64,000 nucleotides of DNA from Bathynomus jamesi. Its lineage: Eukaryota; Arthropoda; Malacostraca; Isopoda; Cirolanidae. Of this stretch, positions 20,596 through 32,299 are shown piece by piece (position 1 is the stretch's first letter; every line of letters begins with the position of its first letter). Under the pieces are notes generated by a model. The model was not told the DNA's origin. It saw nothing but the letters and a program-made list of their open reading frames with translations, and searched no databases. The stretch covers positions 986,294 to 1,050,293 of the forward strand of contig JAJOZX010001001.1 in assembly GCA_023014485.1 (NCBI GenBank). The letters run 5' to 3'. Both the position numbers and the translations under genes were made by a program.

Positions 20596-20797
20596 CAGTA
20601 GTGCACAAACGTTTTTGATGTGAGGGCCAAGCGAAGAAAATAACTAAATGTATTAGCCTACTTACTTTCCATCTAAGTCATAAATTGGGTCACTTTTATA
20701 TTCTAACTTTTTCATTGAATTGAAAAGACCCGTGGGGCCACTGAAAAGACCCGTAGGGGACACATTTGGCCCGCGGGCCAGGGTTTGTGCATCACTG
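20596..20797. mobile_element. hAT-type MITE, 202 bp, perfect target duplication
   Basis: TIRs are CAGTAGTGCACAAAC and the inverted CAGTGATGCACAAAC. The flanks GTCTAAGC (20588-20595 and 20798-20805) are identical 8-bp target duplications. There is no coding sequence. Same size class but different ends from the MITE at 2054-2255. Confidence 0.9.
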
Positions 20798-20899
20798 GTC
20801 TAAGCCATACAACTGGCTGTGTTCTGAAGCCATTCTGTGGGGACAGGGAAGATGCTATTTTGCGCCAAGAAATCCCAGCCGACGGATGTGCCTCTCCAA

Positions 20900-23057
20900 T
20901 AGGGTGGTCCATAATTTCACTTTTTTTAATTTTTAATGGTCCAACATGCTAATGTTATGGGCATTGGTACAAGAAACAACATGGTTACCAGTTTTTGGAG
21001 TTTCGGTAATATCAGACCCCCCCGCCATCCCCAATTTATATTGCATAGTAAAAAACTGAGTAAAAACGACATCTTTTAAACATTTTTTTAAGATTAATCA
21101 TATTTAATCTTAAATAAAAGCATACATATTGCATATCAATTTATTCAGAAATCAACTTTGCACATTTTGGTGTATAAATTGATTATTTATTCGTAATAGT
21201 ATACATAGAAATGTTCTATAACAGCTGATTAAGCCAATATTTTATGTTTTTTTCAAATATCCAATGATGTATATAGTATATGATGCATTTTTCACTTGGT
21301 TGATTCTAATCTTATTTTAAATGTTAAATTAATATCATGGCTACTCCTAAGAAATTAAATATAAAGTTAAGAAAGAGCAGTTGTGATCCAATTATTGGTA
21401 ATCTTAAAGATGAACTGATTCCTACAGGACTATTCCAGCTATCATCCCAATCAGATACACTTCAGCATTTCTATCATTTAAAAAGAGCGCATTTTGTGCT
21501 CAGTCTATACAAGTCTCTTCGGAAGTACAACGTCCCCTGAAAATGAAATGTTTAAAAGTTTCAGATTAAATATTTGGCCAAAACTGGACATAACACTACC
21601 AACAGAAACACAAATTTAAAAATCGCCAATTGAGAGCCAAAGCTTCTGAGGTAAAATATTTTCTAAAAGATGCACTTAATTCAGCCAGTTCACCTCTATT
21701 TCCAAGAGGCGACTACAGAGAATGTGCCGAGGTTGCTCTATTACTTCTTGGGGAAAACGTCTCAAACACTGGTGTGAGATGGGCTAAGCCTGGGGCAGTA
21801 CACTATGCGAGGTGGATGCCATCTGTATTGTATCCAGCAAAGATGTATGCATTCTCTGATCAAGTTGGGTATGATTCAAATACGATAGCAAAACTAGAGA
21901 GAATGTGCATATTCAACTGCCTCTACTATATAAAACCTTGGTTGCTTGCTTCCGTCGCCTGTGATGCACCTGTCAACGATTTAAATCTTTTTAATGAACT
22001 CATTGAATATAAAAATTATGATCACGATGTAGCATCCAGTGCTCTTAAGGGATTAAATTGTCAGCTATGGTATCTAACTGAGGAACTAGTACCACTTGCT
22101 TTCTTTTCCTGGCAAATTTCAGATGCAGAAAAAAGTCTGATTGCAAAGTCAATGAAGAAAGTCTGTCAAATCAACCCACAACACCCTCCTCCCAAAGGTC
22201 AGCCAATCTTCCCTTAGCTAACAAATACAACTAAGCTGTGTCAGTTAGTTGGTAAGGGTTCTTCAATTGTTTTCCAATGTTGGGCACTAGTGGTGACTGG
22301 CTAAATGAACCTGTTACTTCTTTGAAAAATTGCAAATCTTTCCAAGTTATGCAGAACTTTGTCAAAACTATGAAAGTTGTGAATGATCCTGCTGAGAGAG
22401 CAATCAAGCCGATTGAAGATTTCAAAGACAGAATTGTTAATGATGAATCACAAAAACAATTTCTGGTAAAAGTTATAAAGCAACATCGACGCCTTCTTCC
22501 AGACTTCAAGAAAAAATCTTTGGCTGAAATGTATAATTATGTTAAGTGAGCGTTTATTGTGTAATGTTATGCAGAAGTATTTATCTTTTTAATTAAAATT
22601 TGGTATAATTTTTTAATCATTGTAAAAGGAATTCATTTTTGTTTAAAAATAAATGCAAAAAAAAAAAACGATGGGGACCTGGAATCAGGGTTGTTCCCAC
22701 TCGAAATATACTGTAGCTGGCTTGATAAGCTGGTCTAATTTCGAGCCCATCGCCGCGAAGCTGCCTGGGATGATGCTTCAGGGTGGCGGTAACACCCCTA
22801 GAATACATAATTAATTAAAATAATATATTATTACCAAGAAAAAATAATATAGTCATATGTTTATTCACAGAGAAGCTGGAAAACTTTCGTTTTCTCAGTC
22901 AAATTTTTAGGTCCCATATAAATTGGGGATGGGGGTGGGGTCTGATATTACCGAAACTCTAAAAACTGGTAACCATGTTGTTTCTTGCACCAATGCCCAC
23001 AACATTAGCCCGTTGGACCATTAAAAATTTAAAAAAATGAAATTATGGACCACCCTA
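20900..23057 (+). mobile_element. hAT-like element B, complete ends
   Basis: Both ends read TAGGGTGGTCCATAATTTC as exact inverted repeats, and similarity continues for about 150 bp. The target duplication CTCTCCAA (20892-20899 and 23058-23065) is perfect and fits the hAT preference nTnnnnAn. The element is 2158 bp and carries a shortened transposase on the plus strand. It is the best-defined hAT copy in the window. Confidence 0.9.
21337..22549 (+). pseudogene. Deleted transposase of hAT-like element B
   Basis: Piece 1 (21337-21540) is an N-terminal segment, MATPKKLNIKLRKSS. Piece 2 (21630-22217) has FPRGDYRECAEVALLLLG, VHYARWMPSVLYPAKMYAFS, APVNDLNLFNELIEYKN and LWYLTEELVPLAFFSW. Piece 3 (22277-22549) ends with VVNDPAERAIKPIEDFKD. 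The C-terminal parts match a lineage whose central block is FDTTASNT, as in element F. Here the central catalytic region is missing between pieces 1 and 2, so B could move only with a transposase supplied by another copy. Confidence 0.65.
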
Positions 23058-23065
23058 CTCTCCAA

Positions 23066-23420
23066 CCATGCCCTTCATAAAGAATTTTGTTTTATTTTCC
23101 CTATACAAACAGAGATACTTATATAATATATATATATATATATATATATTCACAAAGAAAGATACATACAGATAAAATTCCTATTTATATATATGTATAC
23201 ATATATACCTTTGTAGGCCTGAGGTGCTAGGTTAGGTTGCCCTCTCCCCGTTGGGAGTCTACCCCCGACTCCACTTCCTGCTTATACCCCTTCACCACTT
23301 TTCTTGCATACCCCACCCATTGCAGTGTTGCAGGGCTCTGGCTCTGCAACATTCCTTGCAACAATCAATATTGATTATATTGCATGCATTTGCATTGCAC
23401 TCTACATTTTTGCTCATATA
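23066..23420. other. Short TA arrays and unassigned sequence
   Basis: This interval holds TA runs and a GC-richer segment at 23217-23340 with Pro-type codons but no sustained frame. Nothing is recognised. Confidence 0.4.
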
Positions 23421-23459
23421 CTTCTGAATTGAAGGCTTTCTCATCAAATACTAAGCCCA

Positions 23460-25385
23460 GCGTTTGCTGAAATTGCAGAAAAAGTTGCTTCCAACATAGA
23501 AGTTTTATGAATAAAAGCTTCAATACCAGTCATATCCATATTAGTTTGTTAAGAAAAATGAAGTCAATTAAGAGAGCTGGAACACTAAGTTTTGATTCTA
23601 AGTTGATGGACTTTGTCAGTGAAACAACAAAATTATTTGATGTAGCTGCATGCCATTGTATTTTAATATCCTGCGAATGTGCTGCAATTCGTCGAGTTCC
23701 ACTTTTAGAAAGAGTTTTTAAACGATCAGCGTACACAAAGAAAAATGGGCATTTGGAGGAATCGATAAAGTAATAACCAAAAAACTGCAAAAACTTCATG
23801 AACATAAATTAACCAGTCGACAAAAAATTTTTGTTCATGAAGCAAGCACAAGTGAAGCACTTCAAAATTTATCCTCATCTGAAGCAGAAATTAATGACGA
23901 TTCTTACAATTCGGAAACAGAACCCACTTCAAAATGACATTTTAGTGGAGTCATTGCATCTACATCTAAATCTCAGCAAATAAGAATTAGTATGCCTGCG
24001 TTGGCAAGAACTCGCGATCGATATGGTGTTTCAGATCGCTCTGCTGCAGCCATCGCCAACGCTATGATGCAAGATCTTGGCATAGTTAAGGAAAACAGCT
24101 ACCATGTGGTGGACAGACACACGATTAGAGGGGAAAGAAAGAAGCAAAGGAGAGAACTGCAATGTAGTGCAAAATCGTTACAGGGAGTCAAGTACTATCT
24201 CAAAAATAGTGTAGAAGAGCATATTACTCTTCTTCAAGAACTGCAGACGATGTACCTCGGTCACATCACTCCATCGTCTGGAAGCAGTAAGGATATAGTT
24301 GCTCCAATCACTTCATTTCTGAAAGAAAATAATACAGAAAACATTATCGCTGTTGGCTGTGATGATACTGTAACGAATACCGTGATTAAAAGCAGCGTGA
24401 ATTGACTTCTAAAAACATATTTCGAAAGGCCTTAACAATGGATGGTGTGCATTATGCACATGAATGAACTTCCACTTCGTTATCTTTTCCAACATCTTGA
24501 TGGCAGCATAAGTGGTCCAAATGCATTCACGGGTGAAATTGGGAAAGAAATAACCACATGAAAGCAACTGAACATAGTAAATTTTTTTCCAATTTCTGTT
24601 AATCTACCACAGTGCTTAGGTAATACTGAGTTAAGCACTGATCGACAGTATTTATGGAACACCTGCTTAGCCATTTCATCTGGCCACTGCTCAACAGATT
24701 TGGCAAGACGTCAACCAGGCGCATTACATCATTCACGATGGTTGACAATTGCAAATAGAATCATCCGTCTGTACGTAGCGACCAAATATCCGTCAGAAAT
24801 ACTTCATGTTTTGGTTGTGTTTGTTTGCAAGGTATACGCTCCAAGATGGTTCCGCATGCAAATATATGCTGGAGCTAAAGATGATGCGAAAAATCTGTGG
24901 TATATAATGCAAAGCTCGAGATGCCTTTCAGAAGACCTGAAAGCAATTGTTGACCCCGTTATTCAAAGAAATGCGTACTACGGTCACCCTGAAAATTTGC
25001 TGATTGATATGCTTGTGAATAACCGTGAGCATGTAAAAAAGCTGGCACTTCGAAGAATAAAGGTTGCTGGAGCTGTAGAACACACAGGCATCAGATACTT
25101 CAAAATTCCAAAACTAAATTACTAAATTTCAGTGCTTGTGACTACATCGATTTGATTGCTGATTGGCAAAAGAATGGGAGGTTGGAACCTCCTCCAGCAT
25201 ATCACTAAGGAGAAATTGTTGCAATTCATAAAGCAAGAAGAAACTGCACCTAAGTTGCCATTTGATAGACTTCCTTGTCATACTCAGGCGTTTCAGCGAG
25301 GAGTACGCTTTGTTACTAAAGCTTTTGCAGTCGTTTATGGGCCTGAAATCCGAGACGACGGATTCATTTGCGTACGTTTAAAATA
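23460..25385 (+). pseudogene. Transposase of hAT-like element C, broken
   Basis: In order: FAEIAEKVASNIEVL; cysteine cluster LFDVAACHCILISCECAA (23507-23773); linker; RDRYGVSDRSAAAIANAMM (from 23992) with RKKQRREL; the AVGCDDTVTN block (about 24355); MNELPLRYLFQHLDG; HHSRWLTIANRIIRLYVATK (about 24730); VDPVIQRNAYYGHPENLL; and a PCHTQAFQRGVRF end. The first acidic block (YFDGR in D and E) is deleted: the sequence goes from SLQGVKYYLK directly to EEHITLL. Four or more frame breaks. It is closer to A than to D or E. Confidence 0.65.
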
Positions 25386-26265
25386 AAGAGAGAGCATGCC
25401 ATACTTCAACACGAAATCAGATTACAGGTATGAATAAAATTATTCAATATCGACTAAAGTAGGGTGGTTGGGGTGGTAGGGTGTGTCGAATTATTCAACT
25501 TTCAAATTCCAAATATGAGGGGTGCTAAAAAGTTGCAGCATGACTTAGGAATTCTAAAGATATTTTTGTTAATTTAATATAATTTAGTTTTGCTTGGTAA
25601 GAAGCTACATAAAAATAGTGACTTTTTTGACTTTTTTGTGGAATTATATAATAATTATTATATTAATAATTATATATGCTGTATATATAATGCACTGCTG
25701 TTTTGGCTTATTTCACAAGTTGAAACATATTCATCAGTGTGCTGAAGATTACTTGTCCGTCAGTGCTACCATCCTAACCAGTGGGAATTGACCTACAATG
25801 GCTTCTAAAAGGAGGACAAGACTGGGGACATTCACACATATGAGCAACCTAATTGGAACTGGTAGAAAGTTGTTACCCTCTGAACTCCCAACTCTGCGAG
25901 ACGTTCTGAAATATGGGCTACTGCTAAGAGAACAAAGTAGTGAGGATGTGAGAAACTACCCAGCAGCCAGTCTTGCAAAGGACATTTACCCTAAAGTGCT
26001 TGAAAAGTGGGAACGAGCAAACAGTTCTTTTGTAGCCCCGTTGTAAATTCACGAGTCACAATCTTAAACAAGATCCAAGAGAGCTGGGAGCAGGCCAAAA
26101 ACATATCTCTTGGGAGAGGAAAACTACATATCAAAGAGGCTTTCATTGGAAAACTTGACAAGCTGTTTGACATCCTCAGTTGCAAGTGTAAAATTGTTCT
26201 CTGCTCTGAATTTGGCTGCCTTGCAGATGCTGGTTGCAAAAACGAAACTCACATTAACTGTACAT

Positions 26266-29200
26266 TAGGGTGGAGCGAAAAATACTTTTTTTCTAGTATG
26301 AAGTTCTAATAGTGATTAAATGTTGCATTTAGTGGACGAAATATGTCTGCCACAATATGAGTTCATTTGTTTAAAATTTTCAGCTGCCACCAGGGGGCTA
26401 AATTTAACACAATTTTGTGTAAAAAGGAAAAAAATGCTTCTATTTTAGGTTTGTCAAACTATTATAAAATTTTATCTTAGAATTATCTAATAGTTTGATT
26501 AAGATTCTTAAATGATAGGAATTCGTTTTGTAAAAATGCCTTTTCATATGCTTAATATCTTCAGCTGCCACAAGAGAGCTGAAGTTAACACAATTTAGAG
26601 TAACTGAGTCATGTTGAGACTACACTGAATGTTGTGGGGGAGGGTTTGGGGAGGGTTGTGGGGGAGGGTTTTGGTGTGAAGTAATTTCTTTCTGTGAGTC
26701 ATTAGAACAGTGTGTTAACACTTGTCTTCTTAGGTAGTAGGCCTAGTCGCTCAGTTGATCGGAGAGTTTTTTAATATGATCGGAATATTATAAAACTTTA
26801 TTTTAAAGTGATTTATATAGAGATAATATTGATTTTATTATAAAATGCTTGTTATAATGTATTATATAATTTTAGTTTATTTATATAATATATTATATAT
26901 TTATATAATATATTATATATTTATATAATATATTATATATACTTATAAAATATATTATATATATTAATTATATAATGTTTTGATGTTACAGGATATTCTG
27001 TGATTGTGAATTTTTCTTAAAAATATTATGGCATCAAATACCAAATATAAACATTTCACTAGAGAACATATGAAGTGTGCCAATTTGAAGTACCTTGTGA
27101 GATGAGTGATATGCAACTACCAACTTATAACTGCATTATGAAAGATTACCTGTTCACAAAACATTTAGTGAAGGAGCAGATGAATAACAAGGAGCCTTCA
27201 TTTTCTGAAATAGCAGAGGCAGTTTCCAAAAAGGTAGAAAATATTTGGAAGAAGGCCTCTTTGCCAATAGTTTCACATACACGCGTTTTACAGATGATGC
27301 GAGTGTACCATGATAAATACAGGTCCTTATTAAAGCCATACAAGTCACGCAAGGATCAGCCTAAGTACAAAAATCAGCTTGAAGAATTTGGAAACTCTTC
27401 AAAATGCACTTTGTTTGACATCTGCACCTGCAAATGTAAGGAGTTTAGGAGATGCTCATGTGAAAAGAGTAAGAAAGTCCCTCCAAAAGAGCAGGATTTT
27501 TTAAATGACCAACGAACACGCAGAATAATGGTGATAGGAAGCATTGACATAGCACACACAAGACGATTACAAGCAAGAGAACATCGAAAGGAAATGGAAA
27601 AAGCACGTCTGGAATCCTCACAAACAACTAGTGCTGCTATAACCAATACGTCCAACTTACAAATCGAAACAGAGACAAGTGAACTTCCACAACTAGAAGA
27701 GATATCTGAAGATAATGAGGAAGATACAACCTCGACTCAATAAGTAATATCAGAACAACTTGTGATAGATTTAAAATGTCGGACAGAGCTGGGGCTGCTA
27801 TTGCTTCTGCAGTATTGGCAGATCTTAAAATTGTTACTCCCGAAGACAAAGGGAATATTATAGACAGAAGTAAGCTAAGACGTGAAAGACAAAAACAGAG
27901 AAAGGAACTACAACAGATAGGAGAGCCAAAAACCATGCGGGGATTATACTTTGATGGCAGAAAGGATAAAACAATGATTCAAGTCCAGGAGAGTGATGGT
28001 TCTAACCACCAAAGAACCAAACGCGAAGAGCATATCAGCATAATATCTGAACCACACTCTCTGTACTTTGCACATGTGACACCTTCCAGTGGCAAAGCTA
28101 AATACATTTGCACAGCGCTAGTGAATTGCTTGAAAGAAAGGAATGTTGATATAGGGAACATCGTTGCAGTTGGCTGTGATTCGACAGTGGTTAACACTGG
28201 TAGTATTGGAGGCACAATAAGATTACTGGAAGAAGCCTTTAATAAGCCATTGCAGTGGCTGATATGCCTTTTACACCTTAATGAACTTCCATTGCGCCAT
28301 CTGTTTCATCACTTGGATGGTACCACTACTGGACCAAGAGCATTTTCAGGAGAAATTGGCCGAGCACTTTCAGACTGTGAAAAGCTTCCCATAGTTAACT
28401 TCAAACCCATTGAAATTCAAGAGGACATGTGTGAAGTTGATGTAGATGACATAAGTACTGACCAGAAATACCTTCTTGAAATTCACAAGGCTATATCAAG
28501 TGGAACATTTTCAAAGAGTCTTAGTCATAAGAGTCCAGGCAATATATCACATTCAAAGTGGCTCACCACAGCAAACAGGACTCTGCGATTATATGCAAGC
28601 ACAGAGAATCCTTCAGGCAATTTACAAGAATTAGCTACTTTCATTGTTAGGGTATACGCACCAATGTGGTTTCAGATAAAGCGTAAACCATTATGCCAAT
28701 ATGGTGCTAAACATATGTGGCATATAATTGCAAGAAGCCGGTATCTCCGTGAAGAGCTTAGGAGAGTACATGACTCAGTCATTCAGCGAAATGCATATTA
28801 CGCAAATCAAGAAAACATTCTCATTGCAATGATAGCTGATGAAAGGGAGCATGTGCGTCAGTTGGGATTTAGGCGTATCATAAAAGCAAGGGCATGCATT
28901 CAAGAAACAGATGTTATCAGGTATTTTAAGGTGCCAGAAATAAATTTTTATGCCAAAGACTATACAGATCTCATTATGTGGCAAGATTTTCAGATAGCAG
29001 AACCACCGATAACCAAAGGAGTTTCTCTTGATGATATTGAATCATGCATCAAACATGGTACTACTCTTCATTCAGAATTATTTCAGTTTCCATGTCATAC
29101 ACAAGCCGTAGAGAGATGCGTCAAGCTCGTTACAGACGCTGCTGGATCAGTCTGCGGACCTACAAACAGAGACGGTTGGATTCGTGCTACATTAGAATCA

Positions 29201-29749
29201 AGGAAAAAACAGCCAAAATTTGACACAAAAGCAAATTACTAAATAGTCTTCAGCAAGAACCCTTTCTAGAGGGAGGTTGGTTGGGGAAATGGTGGTAACT
29301 CCGCTAAGGCACGAAATAACGTTTCTTAACTGTCTCAAGACAGTATAAAGGAGGAGAGACATCCTAATTTATTACTGTTCCCTTTTTCAAGTAAATACAG
29401 AATCATACTTAATTGTCATTTTTAAGTTAACTTCAGCCCTCTTGTGGCAGCTGAATATATTAAGCATATGAAAAGGCATTTTTACAAAACGAATTCTTAT
29501 CATTTATGAATCTTAATCAAACTATTAGATAATTCTAAGATAAAAGTTTATAATAGTTTGATAAACCTAAAATAGAAGCATTTTTTTCCTTTTTACCCAA
29601 AATTGTGTTAACTTTAGCCCCCTGATGGCAGCTGAAAATATTAAACAAATGAACTCATATTTTGGCAGGTATATATCGTCCACTAAATGCAACTTTCAAT
29701 CACTATTAGAACTTCATACTAGAAAAAGAGTATTTTTCGCTCCACCCTA
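26266..29749 (+). mobile_element. hAT-like element E, nearly complete, innermost of three
   Basis: TIRs begin TAGGGTGGAGCGAAAAATAC on both ends and extend about 330 bp (26266 to about 26600; about 29415-29749) with few differences. The flanks CTGTACAT (26258-26265) and CTCTACAT (29750-29757) form an 8-bp duplication with one mismatch and fit nTnnnnAn. The element is 3484 bp and has one long transposase gene broken by a single frameshift. A TATATAATAT-rich palindromic tract (26870-26970) precedes the ORF. This is the youngest insertion of the C/D/E stack. Confidence 0.85.
27075..29242 (+). pseudogene. Transposase of hAT-like element E (single frameshift)
   Basis: About 725 codons in two frames (27075-27743; 27776-29242). 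The join lies near 27735, where the second frame is already open upstream of its ATG (TTCDRFKMSDRAG). Residues about 45-75: KKVENIWKKASLPIVSH. Residues about 115-150: cysteine cluster LFDICTCKCKEFRRCSC followed by VPPKEQDFLNDQRTRR. Second frame: LYFDGRKDKT (first acidic block), AVGCDSTVVNTGSIGG (second), CLLHLNELPLRHLFHH (CxxH step), ISHSKWLTTANRTLRLY (hAT-like Trp), VIQRNAYYANQENILI and the end PCHTQAVERCVKLVTDAAG. No BED finger is seen. Substrates would be the element's own TAGGGTGGAGCG ends. Confidence 0.75.
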
Positions 29750-32299
29750 CTCTACATGCCCTAGGGAGATGAAGATCCCTGTGAAGGAACTTGCTTTCAT
29801 TAAAGGTCAGAGAGACAAGTCTGGTTCTATTGGACCACATCAGATTGGCTTGCCAGATCAACCTGAGCACAACAGACAAGTCAAAAAGCAGAAGCGGCAA
29901 GAAGACGAAAGAAGAAGGCTTGCTGAATATAAGCAGACAAGTAAGCAGGATGTTTCAATGCCATCAAATGAAATAATTTTCTCTGATGATGAAAATGAAG
30001 AACAAATAGCTGATGCTCAAGATGGAAAGGATGGAAGTTATGAAGTGACATTAGAAATACCAAGCACGTCTTCAACTTCCAATAAAAAGCCAGAGTACAA
30101 CACATTAGAAATACCTAATGTTGCTATGCATAGCATCAGATATGGTGTTGGCCTGCGTGCCACAGCTGCCATCACCACTGCTGCCTTTATGGATGCTGGC
30201 TTGATCACTGAAGAAGACAAGAGACTTGTAGTTGATCACAATAAAGTCAAGAGGGCCCAAGAAAAAGTTATGAGATCCCTGGATCAGGAATTTGATGATC
30301 TTTGTAAGAAGGGTGAAATTGACTGCATCTACTTTGACGGCCGTCAAGATACAACTAAAGTTATGCTGAAAGCAGACAATTCAGATCGTCAGTTCCCCAG
30401 CATCATCAAAGAAGAGCATTATTCTGTGTGCAGTGAGCCAGGTGGAAGATATCTCTACCACTTCACTCCTGAGAAAGGCTCAACGAGAAAAAAACCTGCT
30501 GAAGTTATTGCTGATAATCTTGTAGATTTGATGAAGAAGAAGGGCATTGATAAAAGCCTGCAGGCCATTGGAGGTGATTCTACAAATGTTAACACTGGCT
30601 GGGAGGGTGGTTCCATGCAATGGGTAGAGGTCAAGCTTTGCCGTAAGCTGATCTGGTTGGTTTGTGCCCTCCACACTAACGAGTTACCCCTGCGACACTT
30701 GATCACAGCACTGGATGGGAAGACCTTGTCTAACAACAAATGGACAGGTAACATTGGCAAGATGCTAGACACTGCAACCGAACTGGAAATTGATCCTTCA
30801 TTCACCAAACTCTCAATTGGAGAGCCTCTTACTTCACTGAGTGACAATGTCGTAAAGGATCTCTCTACTGATCAAGCGTACGGGTATAGGATCACACAGG
30901 CCATAAGGACAGGAGAACTTCCCACAGATCTGGCCCTTCTTGAACTTGGTCCAGTGAGCCATTCAAGGTGGTTGACAACAGCAAACAGGCTTTGTCGCAT
31001 ATGGGTTTCAAAACATGGCCTTGAAGGCAAAACCCTCAACAAGTTAAGACTGATAGTGGAATACATTGTTGGTGTGTACTACCCCTGTTGGTTCAACATC
31101 AAAGTAAAACACTCTTGGGTGGAAGGCCCACGCCACATCTTGTTTCAGCTGCGGCTAGTTAGGCTGCAAAAGAAGGCTGTAGTGGATGCTGTTTTGCCAA
31201 CCATCAAGCGCTCAGCATGGTATGCATTCAGCGAAATGATAATCCAGACACTCTTGTGCTCAGATGACAGTGAGGAGAGGAGAGCTGGTGTCCAAAAGAT
31301 TGTTGACATGAGGGGTGGAGATGATGACACACTTGGAGATCTTTCTGTACGTCCCAGGAAGACCTTCCATCAACCCCAGTGCTTCTTCCGTGTTGGAGCT
31401 GACAGACTGGTCTGACGGGGTATTTGAACCTCCTTTGACATGTAAACTGACTACAGCGGAAGTAAATAAGTTATTTGACAAGCCTATGCAAGTTCCACAG
31501 TGGCCCTGTCATGCTCAGTCAATAGAGAGGTGTGTGAAACAAGTCACAGAGGCAGCAGGCAGGGTTAATACACATGAGAAACGTGAGGGCTATATCAGAG
31601 GCCAAGAAGCAAGTCGGCGGCTGATGTCCAAGAACGAATCAAAGCAAGATTTGATGAAACTTGTTGTTTAAATATTTTTTTTTACCGATGTCATTACTTT
31701 CTAATGTTGTTTTATGATTACAAGGATATGTTTTATGATTACTAGGATATGTTTTATGCAGAGAAACTAAAATTTTTATAGCATTTCCTGACATTTTGAG
31801 AAGCTAAAATTAATAAATGTTGTTTTCCGAGAGCACTTTATGTGCTTTTTAATCAAACGTAGATTTACCAAGCTAAGTGTTGAGCAATCACAAAAATAAT
31901 AGCAGATTTGAATTCTTCACATCCAAAAACATTTTTAAAACCCCTCAGTGAAGGAATTGGCAAAAATTAATTTTCACCTCCCAAATTGACACACCCTAAT
32001 GGGGGTGCTAGGGTGGAAACCGAGTGCAACCACCTTCTCGTGGTGGGGTCTTGGTATTTTCATCTTTAAATAAGCCGAATGTAGCAGAGAGTTGCACAAA
32101 ATTGATAAAAAAGGTTTTAAAAATTAATGTTATTTTTATGAAAAAAATTACAAAGCTTCAATGCTTTTGCGGAACCACGAGATAAATGTTTTGAAGGAAA
32201 ACATTTTAACAGTATATTATTGTCATCATTATGCAACTTTCGTGTCCCCGGTGAGACTCAAAATCGGAAATTTTTATTTTGACCCCACTTTTTGCACTT

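Larger units (their letters stand above)
25798..31671 (+). pseudogene. Transposase of hAT-like element D, split by insertion of E
   Basis: Piece 1 (25798-26046): MASKRRTRLGTFTHMSNL. Piece 2 (26007-26265, frameshifted): LFDILSCKCKIVLCSEFGC, the cysteine cluster. After E the frame resumes at 29750 (TCPREMKIPVKELAFIKGQR) and stays open to 31415. It holds RYGVGLRATAAITTA, CIYFDGRQDTTKV (first acidic block), IGGDSTNVNTGWEGG (second), ALHTNELPLRHL and SHSRWLTTANRLCRIWV. A frameshift near 31350 leads into the C-terminal part (to 31671: WPCHAQSIERCVKQVTEAAG). Apart from the insertion only about two frame breaks are visible. Confidence 0.75.
25477..31998 (+). mobile_element. hAT-like element D, nested in C and split by E
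   Basis: The ends TAGGGTGTGTCGAATT and the inverted TAGGGTGTGTCAATTT begin TIRs that also share an aggggt(g/t)(c/t)taaaaa block. The flanks TTGGGGTG and TGGGGGTG resemble a slipped 8-bp target duplication. The uninterrupted sequence in element A (ggttggggtgtattgggtgg) supports this insertion point. Removing E (26266-29749) leaves about 3.0 kb. Confidence 0.7.
23420..32290 (+). mobile_element. hAT-like element C, split by element D
   Basis: The transposase remnant lies at 23460-25385. After it, the sequence matches the 3' flank of element A (ggttggggtg...), is interrupted by D at 25477-31998, and resumes at 31999 with gctagggtggaaacc and ccttctcgtggtgg, again matching A. The far end (32175-32290) corresponds to A's terminal repeat: tgcggaacca.., tgcaactttcgtgtcccc, aatcggaaattttt. 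The left terminus is not visible, so C is 5'-truncated. Confidence 0.7.
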
